From the NCBI GenBank assembly GCA_018806985.1, contig JADANN010000414.1, forward strand, positions 1,612,001 through 1,676,000: a stretch of DNA of 64,000 nt, given 5' to 3'. A program made the translations under genes and the position numbers. Shown here piece after piece: positions 11,838 to 22,259 of this stretch (position 1 is its first letter; each line of letters opens with the position of its first letter). The notes under the pieces are model-generated. The model was not told where the DNA came from. It was given only the letters and a program-made list of their open reading frames with translations, and searched no databases. The DNA is from Angiostrongylus vasorum (taxonomy: Eukaryota > Nematoda > Chromadorea > Rhabditida > Metastrongylidae).

Positions 11838-12240
11838 GATTTCGAAGTAAAAGTTAGCATGCTCACATTGAAATCGAAAATTTCAGCACGCAAAACACTG
11901 AGGCGTTCTGGATAAATTCCAAGAATCCGAAAATGAACCGCAGAGAGGAATAGCTCGGTATCACGCGTAATGCCACACATATCTCAAACTGCTAGTTCAA
12001 CGCGAGACGGAATCCATGTAAACTCTGTCCAGTTGATCTCTCAGTAGAAGATTCATAGCAAGTTGTGAGTGTGTAAAGTTGTTTTCTTTTCATCACGATT
12101 GAAATCTCGGCTCCGCAGTTTCTTTGTCAGGGTCACGGGGTGTTTCGTTGGCTATATTGCCGTTTAAATGACCTTTCTAAGCTCTGTAAAGGGCGAAATT
12201 CGCCGAAAACTTTGCTGCTGTTAAAAAAATAGAATATAAG
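11838..12240 (+). mobile_element. Penelope-like element 3' end (degenerate)
   Basis: GATTTCGAAGTAAAAGTTAG and the block translating to RRSG*IPRIRK parallel the last part of the GIY-YIG region of the 4165-6335 element (GDFEVKV ... EAFWINAKNP). About 200 bp of 3' untranslated sequence follows. It ends with GACCTTTCTAAGCTCTGTAA and a perfect stem GGCGAAATTCGCC followed by GAAAA, the decayed version of the hammerhead-like core. Confidence 0.65.
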
Positions 12241-12342
12241 ATCAAATTGCAGAAGATATATGGTTATCAAGAAAATAACGAAAACGGCGAGTGTTTATAT
12301 TAACAATGAGAACTGAATTTATGTACTAAAAGAACATTGAGA

Positions 12343-12645
12343 AATGAGCAAAACTCGGGACCTCAGTGGGGGCCACCAACCCGTGATTTCCCTTACCAGG
12401 GCCTTAAGTGCTATACGCCACACCAACCGAGGCTACTGTTCTGCGTTCTCTCAGTCATGTTTTACTCTATCGGTGTTATCAGCATTCATCCGTCAACGTA
12501 AATGACGAGATGACTGACAGAAAGGCAAAGCAAGCATCTTGGTTGGTATGGTGGATAGCACGTGAGCCCTCGATAGGGGTAAACGTTGCCTCAGAGCGAA
12601 ACTGAGTTTCCGAGTTTTGCTCATATTTCAGCAACCCTGGTTTTA
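12343..12645. repeat. Foldback (palindromic) repeat
   Basis: The left arm GAGCAAAACTCGGGACCTC ... GTGCTATACGCCACACCAAC is the approximate reverse complement of the right arm GGTTGGTATGGTGGATAGCA ... GTTTCCGAGTTTTGCTC. Related half-copies lie near 27060-27190 and 54990-55150. It has no coding capacity and looks like a MITE or foldback element. Confidence 0.55.
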
Positions 12646-13933
12646 TCTGTTGAGGTTATGAAAGTGTTTGACCGTGTATATTGCACGTAAAGTTGACTTT
12701 TTCCGAGCTTTAAAGAAGAAGAAATCCCTGGTACATCTGCTATTGTGGATAAATAGTGTAATAATACCCTCGTTTCTGCATATCAGAAAAAAACAATGAG
12801 AGTTCTATGCGTCTTAGTTCTTGCACTGAATTCCTCCAATAGGATCAAGGAAGCTAAAAGAGAACTCGTTTTTTTTCTCAAGACCCAGCTAAACACAGGC
12901 CCACGCAATGCTGAGTCCGGGTGATTTTCTTTTCGTTCTGGGAAACTCAGTTCTCATGCACGACAGCAAGAGTTTTTTGGTGCCTGATCACGTTGTTCGA
13001 TGATCAGCAGTACTACAGGCGATTGAAATGCTACAAGTGTATCTTATTATACGCCGTCTACTTTGTGGACTTAACTCCTACTTTTTAGCCTTCTTTTTTG
13101 ACTTTGCGCTAATCTTTAGTAAAATTAGACCATTCGAAGAAAAGCAAGAGAAATCTACTCGATCCCTTTTTTTCTATGGCTTCAGACATTGACATAAATT
13201 CACCGAAGTGGGTCGTCAACGTAGCATTTGGTGACTAGAAGTGGAAGGCACTGATACGAGGAGAGTCAAAGATAACCCGATCCCACTCATTGGGCTAGGA
13301 TATTCCATGGTTGGTTAAATGAGGTTACGTCTTTGTAGCAGATTCTAATGACTTTCATTCTGAATTAAAAAACTTGCTAGCAGCTGTCATATGAAGGTTG
13401 GAAAATGAAGATTAAGAATGGCGATCATTCTTTGGACAACCCAGTAATTGCCGACGTGGCAGGGAAGTCAGTAATTCACTTCACTTTGACTACGCCTGAA
13501 ACTGGTTGCTCTGGGTTTCTAGAAAATATCGGATCTCACGGGTGCATACACTATAACTGAGTAAAAGCTGAAAAAAAAGCAAAAGAAAAAACAGCCGAGA
13601 GCTTAGGAAGGAATGAAAGCCCCCAGAAAAGTGCGCTTGAAGTAAGTGCAGATTTTGTATTCATTCCCGATATCTTTTAACGGATCATCTTCATCTCTTA
13701 TCGCTATGTTTTCCGAAAGTCGTTAAAAAAACATAATTCAGGCGGAACTTATTCCTTTCCTTAAAGGTTCAAACAACGTGTTTGTCGCAAAATCGTTCTG
13801 TGCATTTAGTCATTGAACGTATTTAATCTATCATCCACTTTTATCACTGCACATATCCTTACTCTGACCAGAAAAAAGAAGCCGATATTGATTTGCAATG
13901 AGAGCTAATCCTCAAAATAAATTGCATGTTCAC

Positions 13934-16900
13934 CAACTTGTCAGGCCAATACGAGTAGTTGCAGAAGTCGTCCGAGTTGCAGCCGCAGATCTTAACCAAT
14001 GCACCCGACTTCGAGGTCTTCTCCCTGCAGAAACCGTCCTTCTGCAATTTGTTGTGGCATGTGTAGTGGACGCCGAGGGTCGGATGATCCAACATAAGAC
14101 ACGCTGAAATGATTCCGCTTCAGTTAGTTTCTCCTTGATGCTATTATTAAGATAAGGAGATTTCTGACGCTGAGCCACCTCATCACAGCTCAGATTTCAG
14201 ATTTACACGTACAACTTTGCAGAAATATTAAATGAGGGATTCGGTCAGTGCAAGGAAATGTTTGCTTGTAATAAATGCGTAAAGTTAACGTTTTTTTTGA
14301 AACTGTTTGTTCTAGTTGTTTAGATGGAAATCATATAGCACAGTGCAGAGATGCTCTTGGGCGCACGCGGTCATCGGTTCGATCCGACAGCTCGCCTAAC
14401 GAAGCCTTCTAGTATGTAGGGTATTCAAATCGTTATGTTTGAAAGACGAAAAACAATGAATCGGCTGACGCCCACAGGAAATTGTATAAATAAAATATTC
14501 ATTCAATCATCGCTACGGTTATAGAGTCAAACATGCACAGCATCCGTAGGCGATTGATCAGCGACGAACACTTTATCGTTTTGTATTTCCACCAATCACG
14601 GTAGATCTAACAGTGATTATCTCACGAACAACGCCATATTCCACTGCGTTAGATGATGTCTTCCAAGATATTCCTCGTCTACCAAGAACAAAATGCTTAA
14701 CACTTCGGCTGCCAATCCATGACAATGTAAACTTACTCTGAGAAAGTTGCTCAGCGAATTAACGAACTACACTGCAAACGACGAATCAACTAGGCAGCGT
14801 AAATTCTCGCAAATCTAAGCATCTGTCAAGTAATGTGGAAAGTCCTCAAAAAGCAAGAAGACAAGATGATAATATTCTCCATATCTCCTTAATTTATTGT
14901 TATTACAAACTTTCTTGATTCTATTCCTATTCATAATCTGATTCACAGCAGTATTCATTGCTTTTTGTTAAGAAAAAGATCCCATTAAAGGAGCTAGGGC
15001 TATTTTCCAAAACCCTCTAACCTTTCGACTAATCAAAAGATAATTTCATAACACTTTAGATAGCATGCCCTGAACCAGTATTAAAAAGTTATGTGCCATT
15101 ATTTTTCGAGAAGAATGTGGTCGTCATTGGCTATAAGACATTTGTTCTCAGCACAGCACCATCAGCGTAATTTTAGTGAGTTCCCAACTCGCGCGCTGTT
15201 GTTCCTCCTAGTTTCGAACGTGAGGCCTTTCCAAAATCCGCTTCGTACTTCCACTTGCCAGTTTGGGATCTTCCGAGATCCCAGACTTCTCCTTTAGTAT
15301 TATTTGGCCATAGATTCTATCCAAACTCCGTGTTCATGACGCCTGCGAAACAGCAATTCATTCTAATCGAGCTCATCTCTTCTTGTTCAGCCTCTCTTCA
15401 ACTGCATATTAAGTCACTGCTACCACAAAAACTTCTTAAGAAGCTTGAACAGCCATGCGTTTCACATGAGTAAAATCCGACCCGTAGGATGCCAGAAAAG
15501 TCCGACAGACTACGCTTAATTTTATCAAAGTTACTTTTCCGTAGTGTTCACTTTTTTTCTTTGCATTTGTGGATTGAAGAAGTGGTGAAAGAAAGTGAAA
15601 ATGTCTTTCTCGAATTTACAGCACCTCACGAACAATACTCCCACATTCAATCGCCAATAAGGGAGTACTCTATGAAAAAAGACAATGAATGGTCTCGCTG
15701 CTGATAAGCCGGCACTGCAAACGGATTATTCAATTTTCTCCTCCTTCTTAAGCTTTCTTTTTTAACCATCGATTTTGGGCGCTTTAGATCCTTTCCCCAG
15801 TCCTCTGAATTCTTGTAGGATTTCTGTTCCACATGACAGAAAGAAATGAGTACGAATACAGTTTGAGAAGAAAATCGGCGTCTTTTTTTTCTTCTTTTTG
15901 AACGACCGCCTCCCCGCAGCCTCTTCGTCAGCCACAGCATTAAAACCTTGATTTATCGCTACTCTGATTGCATAAGATTGGTTGAGTTATGGGTTTTCTG
16001 CAAATGCATCCTATAAAAGTGTTTCCACAGAGCATGGAGTTAGAGGTAGGGTAATGGTAGTGTGTACTGTACCTGGAAAGATCCAAAGATGTAAGAGCAA
16101 TGAAGGCTAAACCAAGACGGGCAATGTGGACAAGCAGAGAGATTTCCTGATGGATTCACCTTGATTGGCCACCTTAGCACCCTCATGCGGCCTACTGGGT
16201 AAATTACCCAGCATAACATGCTTATTTTCGTCAATGATGTTCTATTCAGCACAGCCGGAAGTGGTTACTAAGGCAGTGGAATACAACGGCGTCCCAGCCG
16301 AATCTATCAATATTCTGGATGAACTTCATCACAGCTTCGGAAAGACCCTTGAAAACAAAGTTTTCCATCATGTACTGTTTAGTTGAACGGAATGAACCTA
16401 TCTAAACAACACCACTATTATTGAAATAATCAGAAAATGTGCACCCGCTAATCACTAAGCCCAAAAGCTGAGCTGTAAAAAGTGACATGGCGAGCAGGAA
16501 ATGCCTTGGCATTCTGAATTAGAATGACCGAAACAAAACACTTCGGTACAGCTACCAAATCATGGTTATGACCGGTTGTATTGCACCAGATTTCAGACGA
16601 ATAATAGTGTCCACTGGTGTTGACAGTTAAGTTTCTAACAAATAGCCCAAAACACAATATGATTATTAGGTAATGAAAAATATGTTCATATGAGGGAACT
16701 CCCATAGATCTAAATAATCCACAACATATTTTGCCAGTGTTTTATGCGAAAGCCGTAGTTATTATGACTTGGAAAAGGCTAGTTATTTGAGTAATTGCGA
16801 ATTAGAGTAGTGTAAGAATAAAAAGAAGAGAGGGTAGAGCTTTAGGATCAATACCTATGGGACACCCCAAGCGTTACAGTTCACTCGTAGCATTGTAGAG

Positions 16901-19900
16901 GTGATAGAACTGGTATCTGGCCTGTTCAATGCCTTGCAGTGGCCGGTAGGCTCGAGAAGTGGGATCGATTCAATGACCACCTTGTTTCTTGTAGAGCATC
17001 TCTAACTACTGCGCTACACCCCCGCCAATATGAAGATAAGCGTGGTAAAAAAAAAGGAAGAAAATATCCATTTACTCTTCATTTGTCGCAGTTTTTTTGA
17101 ATAAAAAATAGAGAGTAGGGAACACAGATTACGACAATTAAGCTTGTACTTAGCTTATATGTTGTACTTAGCTTGTACAAAGAAATCATTTTCAACCGTG
17201 TCTCATAATAAGCTTTCCTTCTATATGAACACGAAAATTGGTGTACTTCTTTGCCGTAGTTCCTAAGAAGATCAACAGATCATCGTAGAGTCGAAGATAT
17301 CGGTACGGGTTGGGTGAAGAACCCACCAAGCCATCCACATACCATCGATCCTTTCCGAAAAAAATGCAAAAAACAACCACATCCTCTCGACACTACAAAT
17401 AATAATATTGAGGATCGAGTTCTATTGGCAGTTTGCTATCGATGCCATTTGTAGTGGAATGACTTTGATTTCACCCACGTGTTTCCAGGTATTCCATTAG
17501 GGTCTCAAATCAAAATGATGTCGCCCTTGCTGAAACGATCTTTGCGACTCCGAATGGGAGCGGTTTCCATCCAAAGTAATATGGATGTTATTGCTAAGAA
17601 TCATTAACTGATCGCATTGCTGTGCTGTAAATCCGTCAGCCCTGCTCGTTGAGCCTAAATCGTGGAGAAATCAGTGGAAAGGAACGGCCCTCCCTAATGG
17701 CCCTCACTTATTCAGCGCCCAGCTTGACGCTGCCAGCAGTCCACACACCGTTGGTGGGGATTAGGCGTAAGCCTGGGAACCACGAATTCGGCACGATTCA
17801 CATCCCCTTACTCGATTTCGATCCACCCAATAACAATAGGAGCATAGAAGTCGAGAAGCAGACTCGAAAGAGAGAGTCAATAAGGCATTCGTGACGTTTC
17901 CAAAATCGGAAAAGCAACAGTAGCATCCGACAAATTGTGTTTCATCTTTGCTTCAAGGTAGAATAATCACGGTAAATCATCCAATTTTTGTTTTTCAACA
18001 TATTGAGACCTCTTCTGGAAGCCAAATTGTGTTTATTGATTCCAAACACAGATTTTTCACCTTGATTGATTGATTTGAAAGGTAATATTGTTGCCGCTAT
18101 TCCTATTCCAAGAAATACTAGGCAGAAAATCGAGCTCGTTAAACTGGTACGCAAAAAAACCACCTTTACAACATTTCACTCATTTTAACTCAAAAATGAA
18201 ACCCCATGAGTAATCATAAGTAAATGGCATATAGCACAAAGGATAAACCGTTCAACTTTGATGAATCCTTGAAGGTTACGCAACGTAATCGATTTTATTA
18301 AGCAACGTAGAGATGAGTGAATGCTTCCAAAACAATGACTTGCAGAGCCCACAACATGTCTGCTACAAGTTTGCCAACTCTCGACAGAAAGCTTCGGCTT
18401 ATTCGGAGGTGGTATAGGCCAAGAATCATGTTAGGTTCCTCCGAGCGACTGCGTTACCCATGTCAGAAACCTGTGTATTATAATATGTTATAATTTTGCA
18501 ATTGAACAACAAACTTTCGACTGAAATCGAAATAGTGTGTTTTTTAGGTTTAAAACTGTACCAGTATCTTGTCTGGATGTACAAATCCGGATCAGATCGG
18601 ATAGTGCAGTTATAGAATGACAATTTGTCGCTGTATGCGGATGAAGGGTTATAAAGGTCAGTAAAGGTCAGAACTACATAAACAAACGCCATGTGCAAGT
18701 AGACTCGCCGTCATCAACTAACGAATGGACTCCCAAAGGTCAGACTAAAGACGGTGTTAGATCTCATCCATCCTATTGTCACTGGCATTAAAGCGTGTAC
18801 TGAAAAGGCGTAGAGGATCATTGACGGAGCAACTTTTTTTCTCTAAATGTAATACCGCATTGTTTTTCATATGTGGTCAGTATTCAAACATCAAAACAAA
18901 GTCGGATCTCTCATAACGTTTAAAATCGTACTGAACTTTGACAGAAAAAAACCGGCTGCTACGGTTTCCACGCGCCTTTGTTGGATCGCATTCCACCATC
19001 AACTTCCGATAGCACCCATTCACCTCATAGACTCGCCGGAACTCCCAAATGCACTTCCGTAAATGGATGGAATGGTGAAAGCACGCGCGTTCACGTATGA
19101 ACTGCTTCCGGAACCGATGCTACCCTTTTGTTATGAGGCAAAGTCCAGCCACATCCAATCGTGTCACAGTTAGGAACCACTAATAACAGTTTTTGTCTAA
19201 TGTAATTAACAGCAGACAATTTATTGTGAGCAGATGGAACGTTGGAAAAGTTGAAGTACTCGAACGTACTGCGAGACCGAAGCTTATCAGCCATTTAAAC
19301 AAGAACTATCAAACTCCACTAACAGAAACCTTTTTCAGGTTGTAAATTTTGAGTGAATTTTGCAGCCCTCGACCATTGCCTTCCTTATTAGGGTTAGCAA
19401 CAAAGCGCTTTGAAACAAAAGCTATCAAGCGAAAAAATGTGGAGCGATCATATTTATTATGCAGAACAGTCGCCACGCCAAGTCGGACTCAGTCGGACTG
19501 ATGAAGAATGCTCGGTTCGAAATAGCGACCAAACGAATTATCTGTAAAGTCGGAAAATGGCGAGTTTGAGAACCTTTTATGATGAAGCGATTACTACTGT
19601 CCGGGATTGGTTTTTTTTTCCTATTTGTCTTGAAAGCTCTTCATCTCTCTAAAATACCGAGAAGCCTTAAGCCGTATAGATGTTTCGAATTCCAGCACTT
19701 AGAGTCAGCTGAAATGCGGAAAACGCATTCATTTGACCGAATAGGTTTCTTTCCGGTGTGGATTCGGTGATTTTTTTCCTTCATTTTTGGACGCCTCCTT
19801 TCTACCTCTTTTAATCTTGTCATTTTTCTTCCTCCAATTTCCGTATAGACTTACATGTCTGGATTTATTATGATTGCATATGGCTTATTTCTGTGCTCAA

Positions 19901-21154
19901 AGGCAAAAAATTACAATCTACCAGTATTCTGGGAAACAAATATGCTTCCGTTGAAATTTCCAACGATCCTTTTGTGAAAGAGGTCAGCAGAGATCTTGTT
20001 TCATCCAGTTTCTTAGTTAACTCAACGACAAACAGAATTTTCAAAGTAAAGAGAAAAAAGTGAACGATTGACGTCATTTATACTTTTCGGATTTCGCAGT
20101 GAACAAGTCGTTCGGAAGCCCACCTAAACGGTTGTCATTTGTCACGTAATAGCAGAGTTCTCCATCGTGAAGTCGCCTTTGACAAAACAAAAACACTTTG
20201 CATTACTCGAGAATGTGCTTGGAAATAGTGAATAAACCAGTTTGAAAACTAGTTCGGAGAATTGAGTGCAGTACACGAGCGCCATATTTGGACGTCGATG
20301 AGTAGTGGCTGAGTCAACGCACAAACCTTCACGTCTCTCTAAGAACTCTGTGGCTGAGTCTGCAACGCTGTGATAGTTAAGCGGAACGAATGCAGAGAAT
20401 CCGCTGGAGGCGTGAGATGAGACGAAAAACGAGACGCTAATGAGGTGATGAAACAACGCATGTTGCTGGCAGCTGTTTCCCATACGTCTGTAAGAAATGC
20501 CTTCGTGTTTCAATCAAGCCAGTGATGAGAACGGAACCGAAGGAATCACTCCTGTGGACATTTGTATTCGTACAAACATTTTCATGCTGATTTGTGAAGA
20601 CCTTCTTGACTACGGTAACGAAACCGATTGTTTTTCTCAGAAAACGTAATGTAGTGTAATCAAGTATAATGTGAAGCTGTTCTTTTCTACTCGCTTTTGG
20701 TGAGAAACTATGAAGCTCATCGGAATCTTCAGAGAACAACGAACGATATGAGAAGAAATGAATCATTACGTTAAACTGGAGCTCGTCACCCTCCTGAGAG
20801 AGGTGGGAAATTTTTCAGTCAATTCTTAACACATATAGAAAGATTTTCAGTGGTTATTATCCAAAAACTGCTATTTCGCTTTTTTTCTACCTACACATTA
20901 CTTTCTCACACTGGTCGTTTTCAACTTTTAATGGTTTTCGTTGTAGTCGTTCTAGTGCAATTACTGAAGTGAAGACAGAAATAGAAGATGATGTGCAGAA
21001 GAGAACAGAACGGAAACTTACAACCCGATTCGAGTTCACAGACACCGTCCACACAGGAGACGCTCTCCGACTCCTTGGTGCATTTGCAGCGAATCGCCTC
21101 AGCTACCGTCGAACAGAGAACGAAAACGCATATGATGAACTCCCGAACGTCCAT
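13934..21154 (-). CDS. Secreted three-finger (Ly6/activin-receptor type) cysteine-rich protein, two exons found
   Basis: Exon 1 (21154-21022) starts at an ATG 12 nt after a trans-splice-like acceptor (CTTGCAG at about 21167). It encodes a signal peptide (residues 1-20: VREFIICVFVLCSTVAEA) and the start of the domain, RCKCTKESESVSC..GVCELESG, then donor T|GTAAGT. Exon 2 (14103-13934) begins after ATTTCAG. The split codon T+CG restores the frame and gives a domain with 10 cysteines, ending in ICGCN and DFCN. That terminal CN signature is typical of Ly6/uPAR and TGF-beta/activin receptor ectodomains, a fold used for protein binding outside the cell. The intron of about 6.9 kb is long but the phase match is exact. 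Exon 2 can end at a donor (TTG|GTGAAC) or read on to a stop at 13859, so a GPI tail, membrane segment or kinase could follow in an exon I did not find. Orthology is not assigned. Confidence 0.65.
14325..14400 (+). repeat. tRNA-like (SINE head) sequence
   Basis: TAGCACAGTGCAGAG (14336-14350) fits a polymerase III A box and GGTTCGATCC (14376-14385) is a perfect B box, spaced as in tRNAs. The flanks do not form an acceptor stem, so a SINE head or tRNA relic is more likely than a working tRNA gene. Confidence 0.5.
15000..15640. other. No recognisable feature
   Basis: Short overlapping open stretches on the plus strand (15091-15704) lack motifs and codon structure. I regard the segment as intronic sequence of the minus-strand three-finger gene. 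Confidence 0.4.
15770..15945 (-). other. Possible coding exon with lysine-rich run
   Basis: On the minus strand one frame reads NAVADEEAAGRRSF followed by KKKKKKTPIFFSN after an ATCAAG acceptor-like site near 15946. A second frame is also open. Local base composition is less AT-rich than the flanks. No family is recognised, and it lies within the long intron of the three-finger gene on the same strand. Confidence 0.2.
16230..16386 (+). mobile_element. LINE reverse-transcriptase fragment
   Basis: A frame reading PEVVTKAVEYNGVPAESINI then LDELHHSFGKTLENKVF aligns with the region after RT motif A in the RTE copy (EAVLEALESQGVPTQYIKIL then RELYKDF). It is about 50 codons with no flanking RT motifs, so it is a small relic. 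Confidence 0.5.
16850..17022 (-). repeat. tRNA-derived SINE copy
   Basis: On the minus strand it begins GGGGGTGTAGCGCAGTAGTT (A box TAGCGCAGTAG). Thirty-odd bases later it has TGAATCGATCCCAC (B-box-like), then a body that differs from the 29-kb type. The head is clearly tRNA-like. Confidence 0.6.
17030..18290. other. No recognisable gene
   Basis: AT-rich intron-like sequence with a small tandem GTACTTAGCTT repeat near 17150-17180. A minus-strand frame at 17942-18163 has a hydrophobic start resembling a signal peptide (IFCLVFLGIGIAATI) but lacks an ATG and is preceded by a stop. Confidence 0.35.
18295..18430 (-). repeat. Degenerate SINE fragment
   Basis: AGCAACGTAGAGATGAGTGA, ACAATGACT and AAGTTTGCCAACTC follow the order of blocks in the better SINE copies (AGCATCG, ACAATGACTC, CAATTTGCCGACTC at 29000-29130). 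Confidence 0.35.
18700..20900. other. No recognisable gene
   Basis: Several open stretches (such as 20142-20513 minus, 123 codons) without recognised motifs. I treat the stretch as intron of the three-finger gene, though an embedded gene cannot be excluded. Confidence 0.35.
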
Positions 21155-21199
21155 CTCACATCGAAACTGCAAGCGTTAAACTCATCGACTGAACGTCAA

Positions 21200-22030
21200 C
21201 ACTTTTTTCCGTAGTAGCCGGACGGATCCGAACACGAAACGCTAACCAAGTTGACGACACCTGGTCGGTTAAAACAAGCTATCACCGCGCTTTATCATTA
21301 ATCAAGAGAATCATGAAAATAAAATGGCCAGAATTTTTGATCCGTGTGAGATATGCATGGAGCAAGAAATGCACTGGACATCAGCGGAACACGGTTCGGC
21401 AAAGAATTCACTCAAATGTTTCTACCATCTTATCAACATCCTCTCTTTACTTTTCTAAGAGACTGTTTTCAGCTTCAACAAAAACATCCTTTGCATTCAA
21501 ATTTCACCCATTTTTTCAAATTTCCCCTTCTTCCATAAATTCAATCCACAAACTGAAAATGCGCTTACGCTAAAATGACAGTTTCATTTTGGCGCTAAAA
21601 TTGCATCGGGAAACTCGACCTACACATAAATGACAGATTTAGAAAGAAACCATGGATTGAGCGAGCATTTAAAAATTGCCATGTTGATGATTGTCTTTGA
21701 GATTCATTGCAAATCGCGATGGAATGACAAGAAGCATTAGCCACGCTTTCTACTCTTATGTTGTAAATGTTAGCATATAAAATAACAGCTAAGAATCGCT
21801 TCGAATAAAGATGATGAATTCATGATGATTAACGATTCGATTATGATTTCATGGGTTCATGATTTTATCTAAGCAGAATCAGTGTAGCAAGTGATTGCAA
21901 TATTGTTATGATTAAAATTAAGCGAAGAGGAAGCCAAGGATCCGAGAATATTCAGATTATCTCGGTCGTCAATGATACTTCAATAAAACACTGAAAGGAA
22001 TGAAGTTCCTTTTGCGGTTTAGCCGACGTT
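21200..22030. other. Intergenic AT-rich sequence
   Basis: Upstream flank of the minus-strand three-finger gene, likely holding its promoter. I see no defined element. Confidence 0.35.
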
Positions 22031-22032
22031 CC

Positions 22033-22071
22033 GGAATACTCGGAACAGTGGAGCGTTAGCATTCCGAGTAT
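22033..22071. repeat. Perfect 13-bp hairpin
   Basis: GGAATACTCGGAA is followed 16 bases later by its exact reverse complement TTCCGAGTATTCC. It sits at the edge of a GC-rich island. Confidence 0.7.
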
Positions 22072-22072
22072 T

Positions 22073-22247
22073 CCAGTGCGCTGTGGACGATGTGGGAGAG
22101 GCGGAGAGTGACGTGGTGGAGGTTGACCCTGCTGAGGCCCGCCCACACAGGCATGTCGTCTTCATTTCGACGCATGTGAACAGCATGGGAGACTGCTGGC
22201 CGACGAGAGCGAGGTCTCGGAGGGAACACGTTGAGAGGCTTTGATTA
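22073..22247 (+). other. GC-rich island, possible coding exon
   Basis: A segment of about 60% GC stands out from AT-rich flanks. After ATTCCAG a plus-strand frame reads CAVDDVGEAESDVVEVDPAE and continues to a TGA at about 22247. Because stops are rare in GC-rich DNA, two minus-strand frames are open too, so coding is only a possibility. Confidence 0.25.
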
Positions 22248-22259
22248 GCGAATCACTGA

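Noticed and set aside
12640..12700. LSVEVMKVFDRVY resembling RT motif A (KAFDRV)
   Set aside because: Too short and isolated, with no other RT motif nearby in any frame.
16960..17022. Functional tRNA gene on the minus strand
   Set aside because: A and B boxes are present, but the ends do not form an acceptor stem and the sequence runs into a SINE-like body.
17942..18163. Frame with a signal-peptide-like start and an SRR dibasic site (possible peptide precursor)
   Set aside because: No ATG: the first codon is GTG, with an in-frame TGA a few codons upstream and no convincing acceptor.
20142..20513. 123-codon minus-strand frame inside the three-finger gene intron
   Set aside because: No motif, low-complexity hydrophobic and Ser-rich content, and its ends do not fit the phase needed between the two exons, which already join directly.
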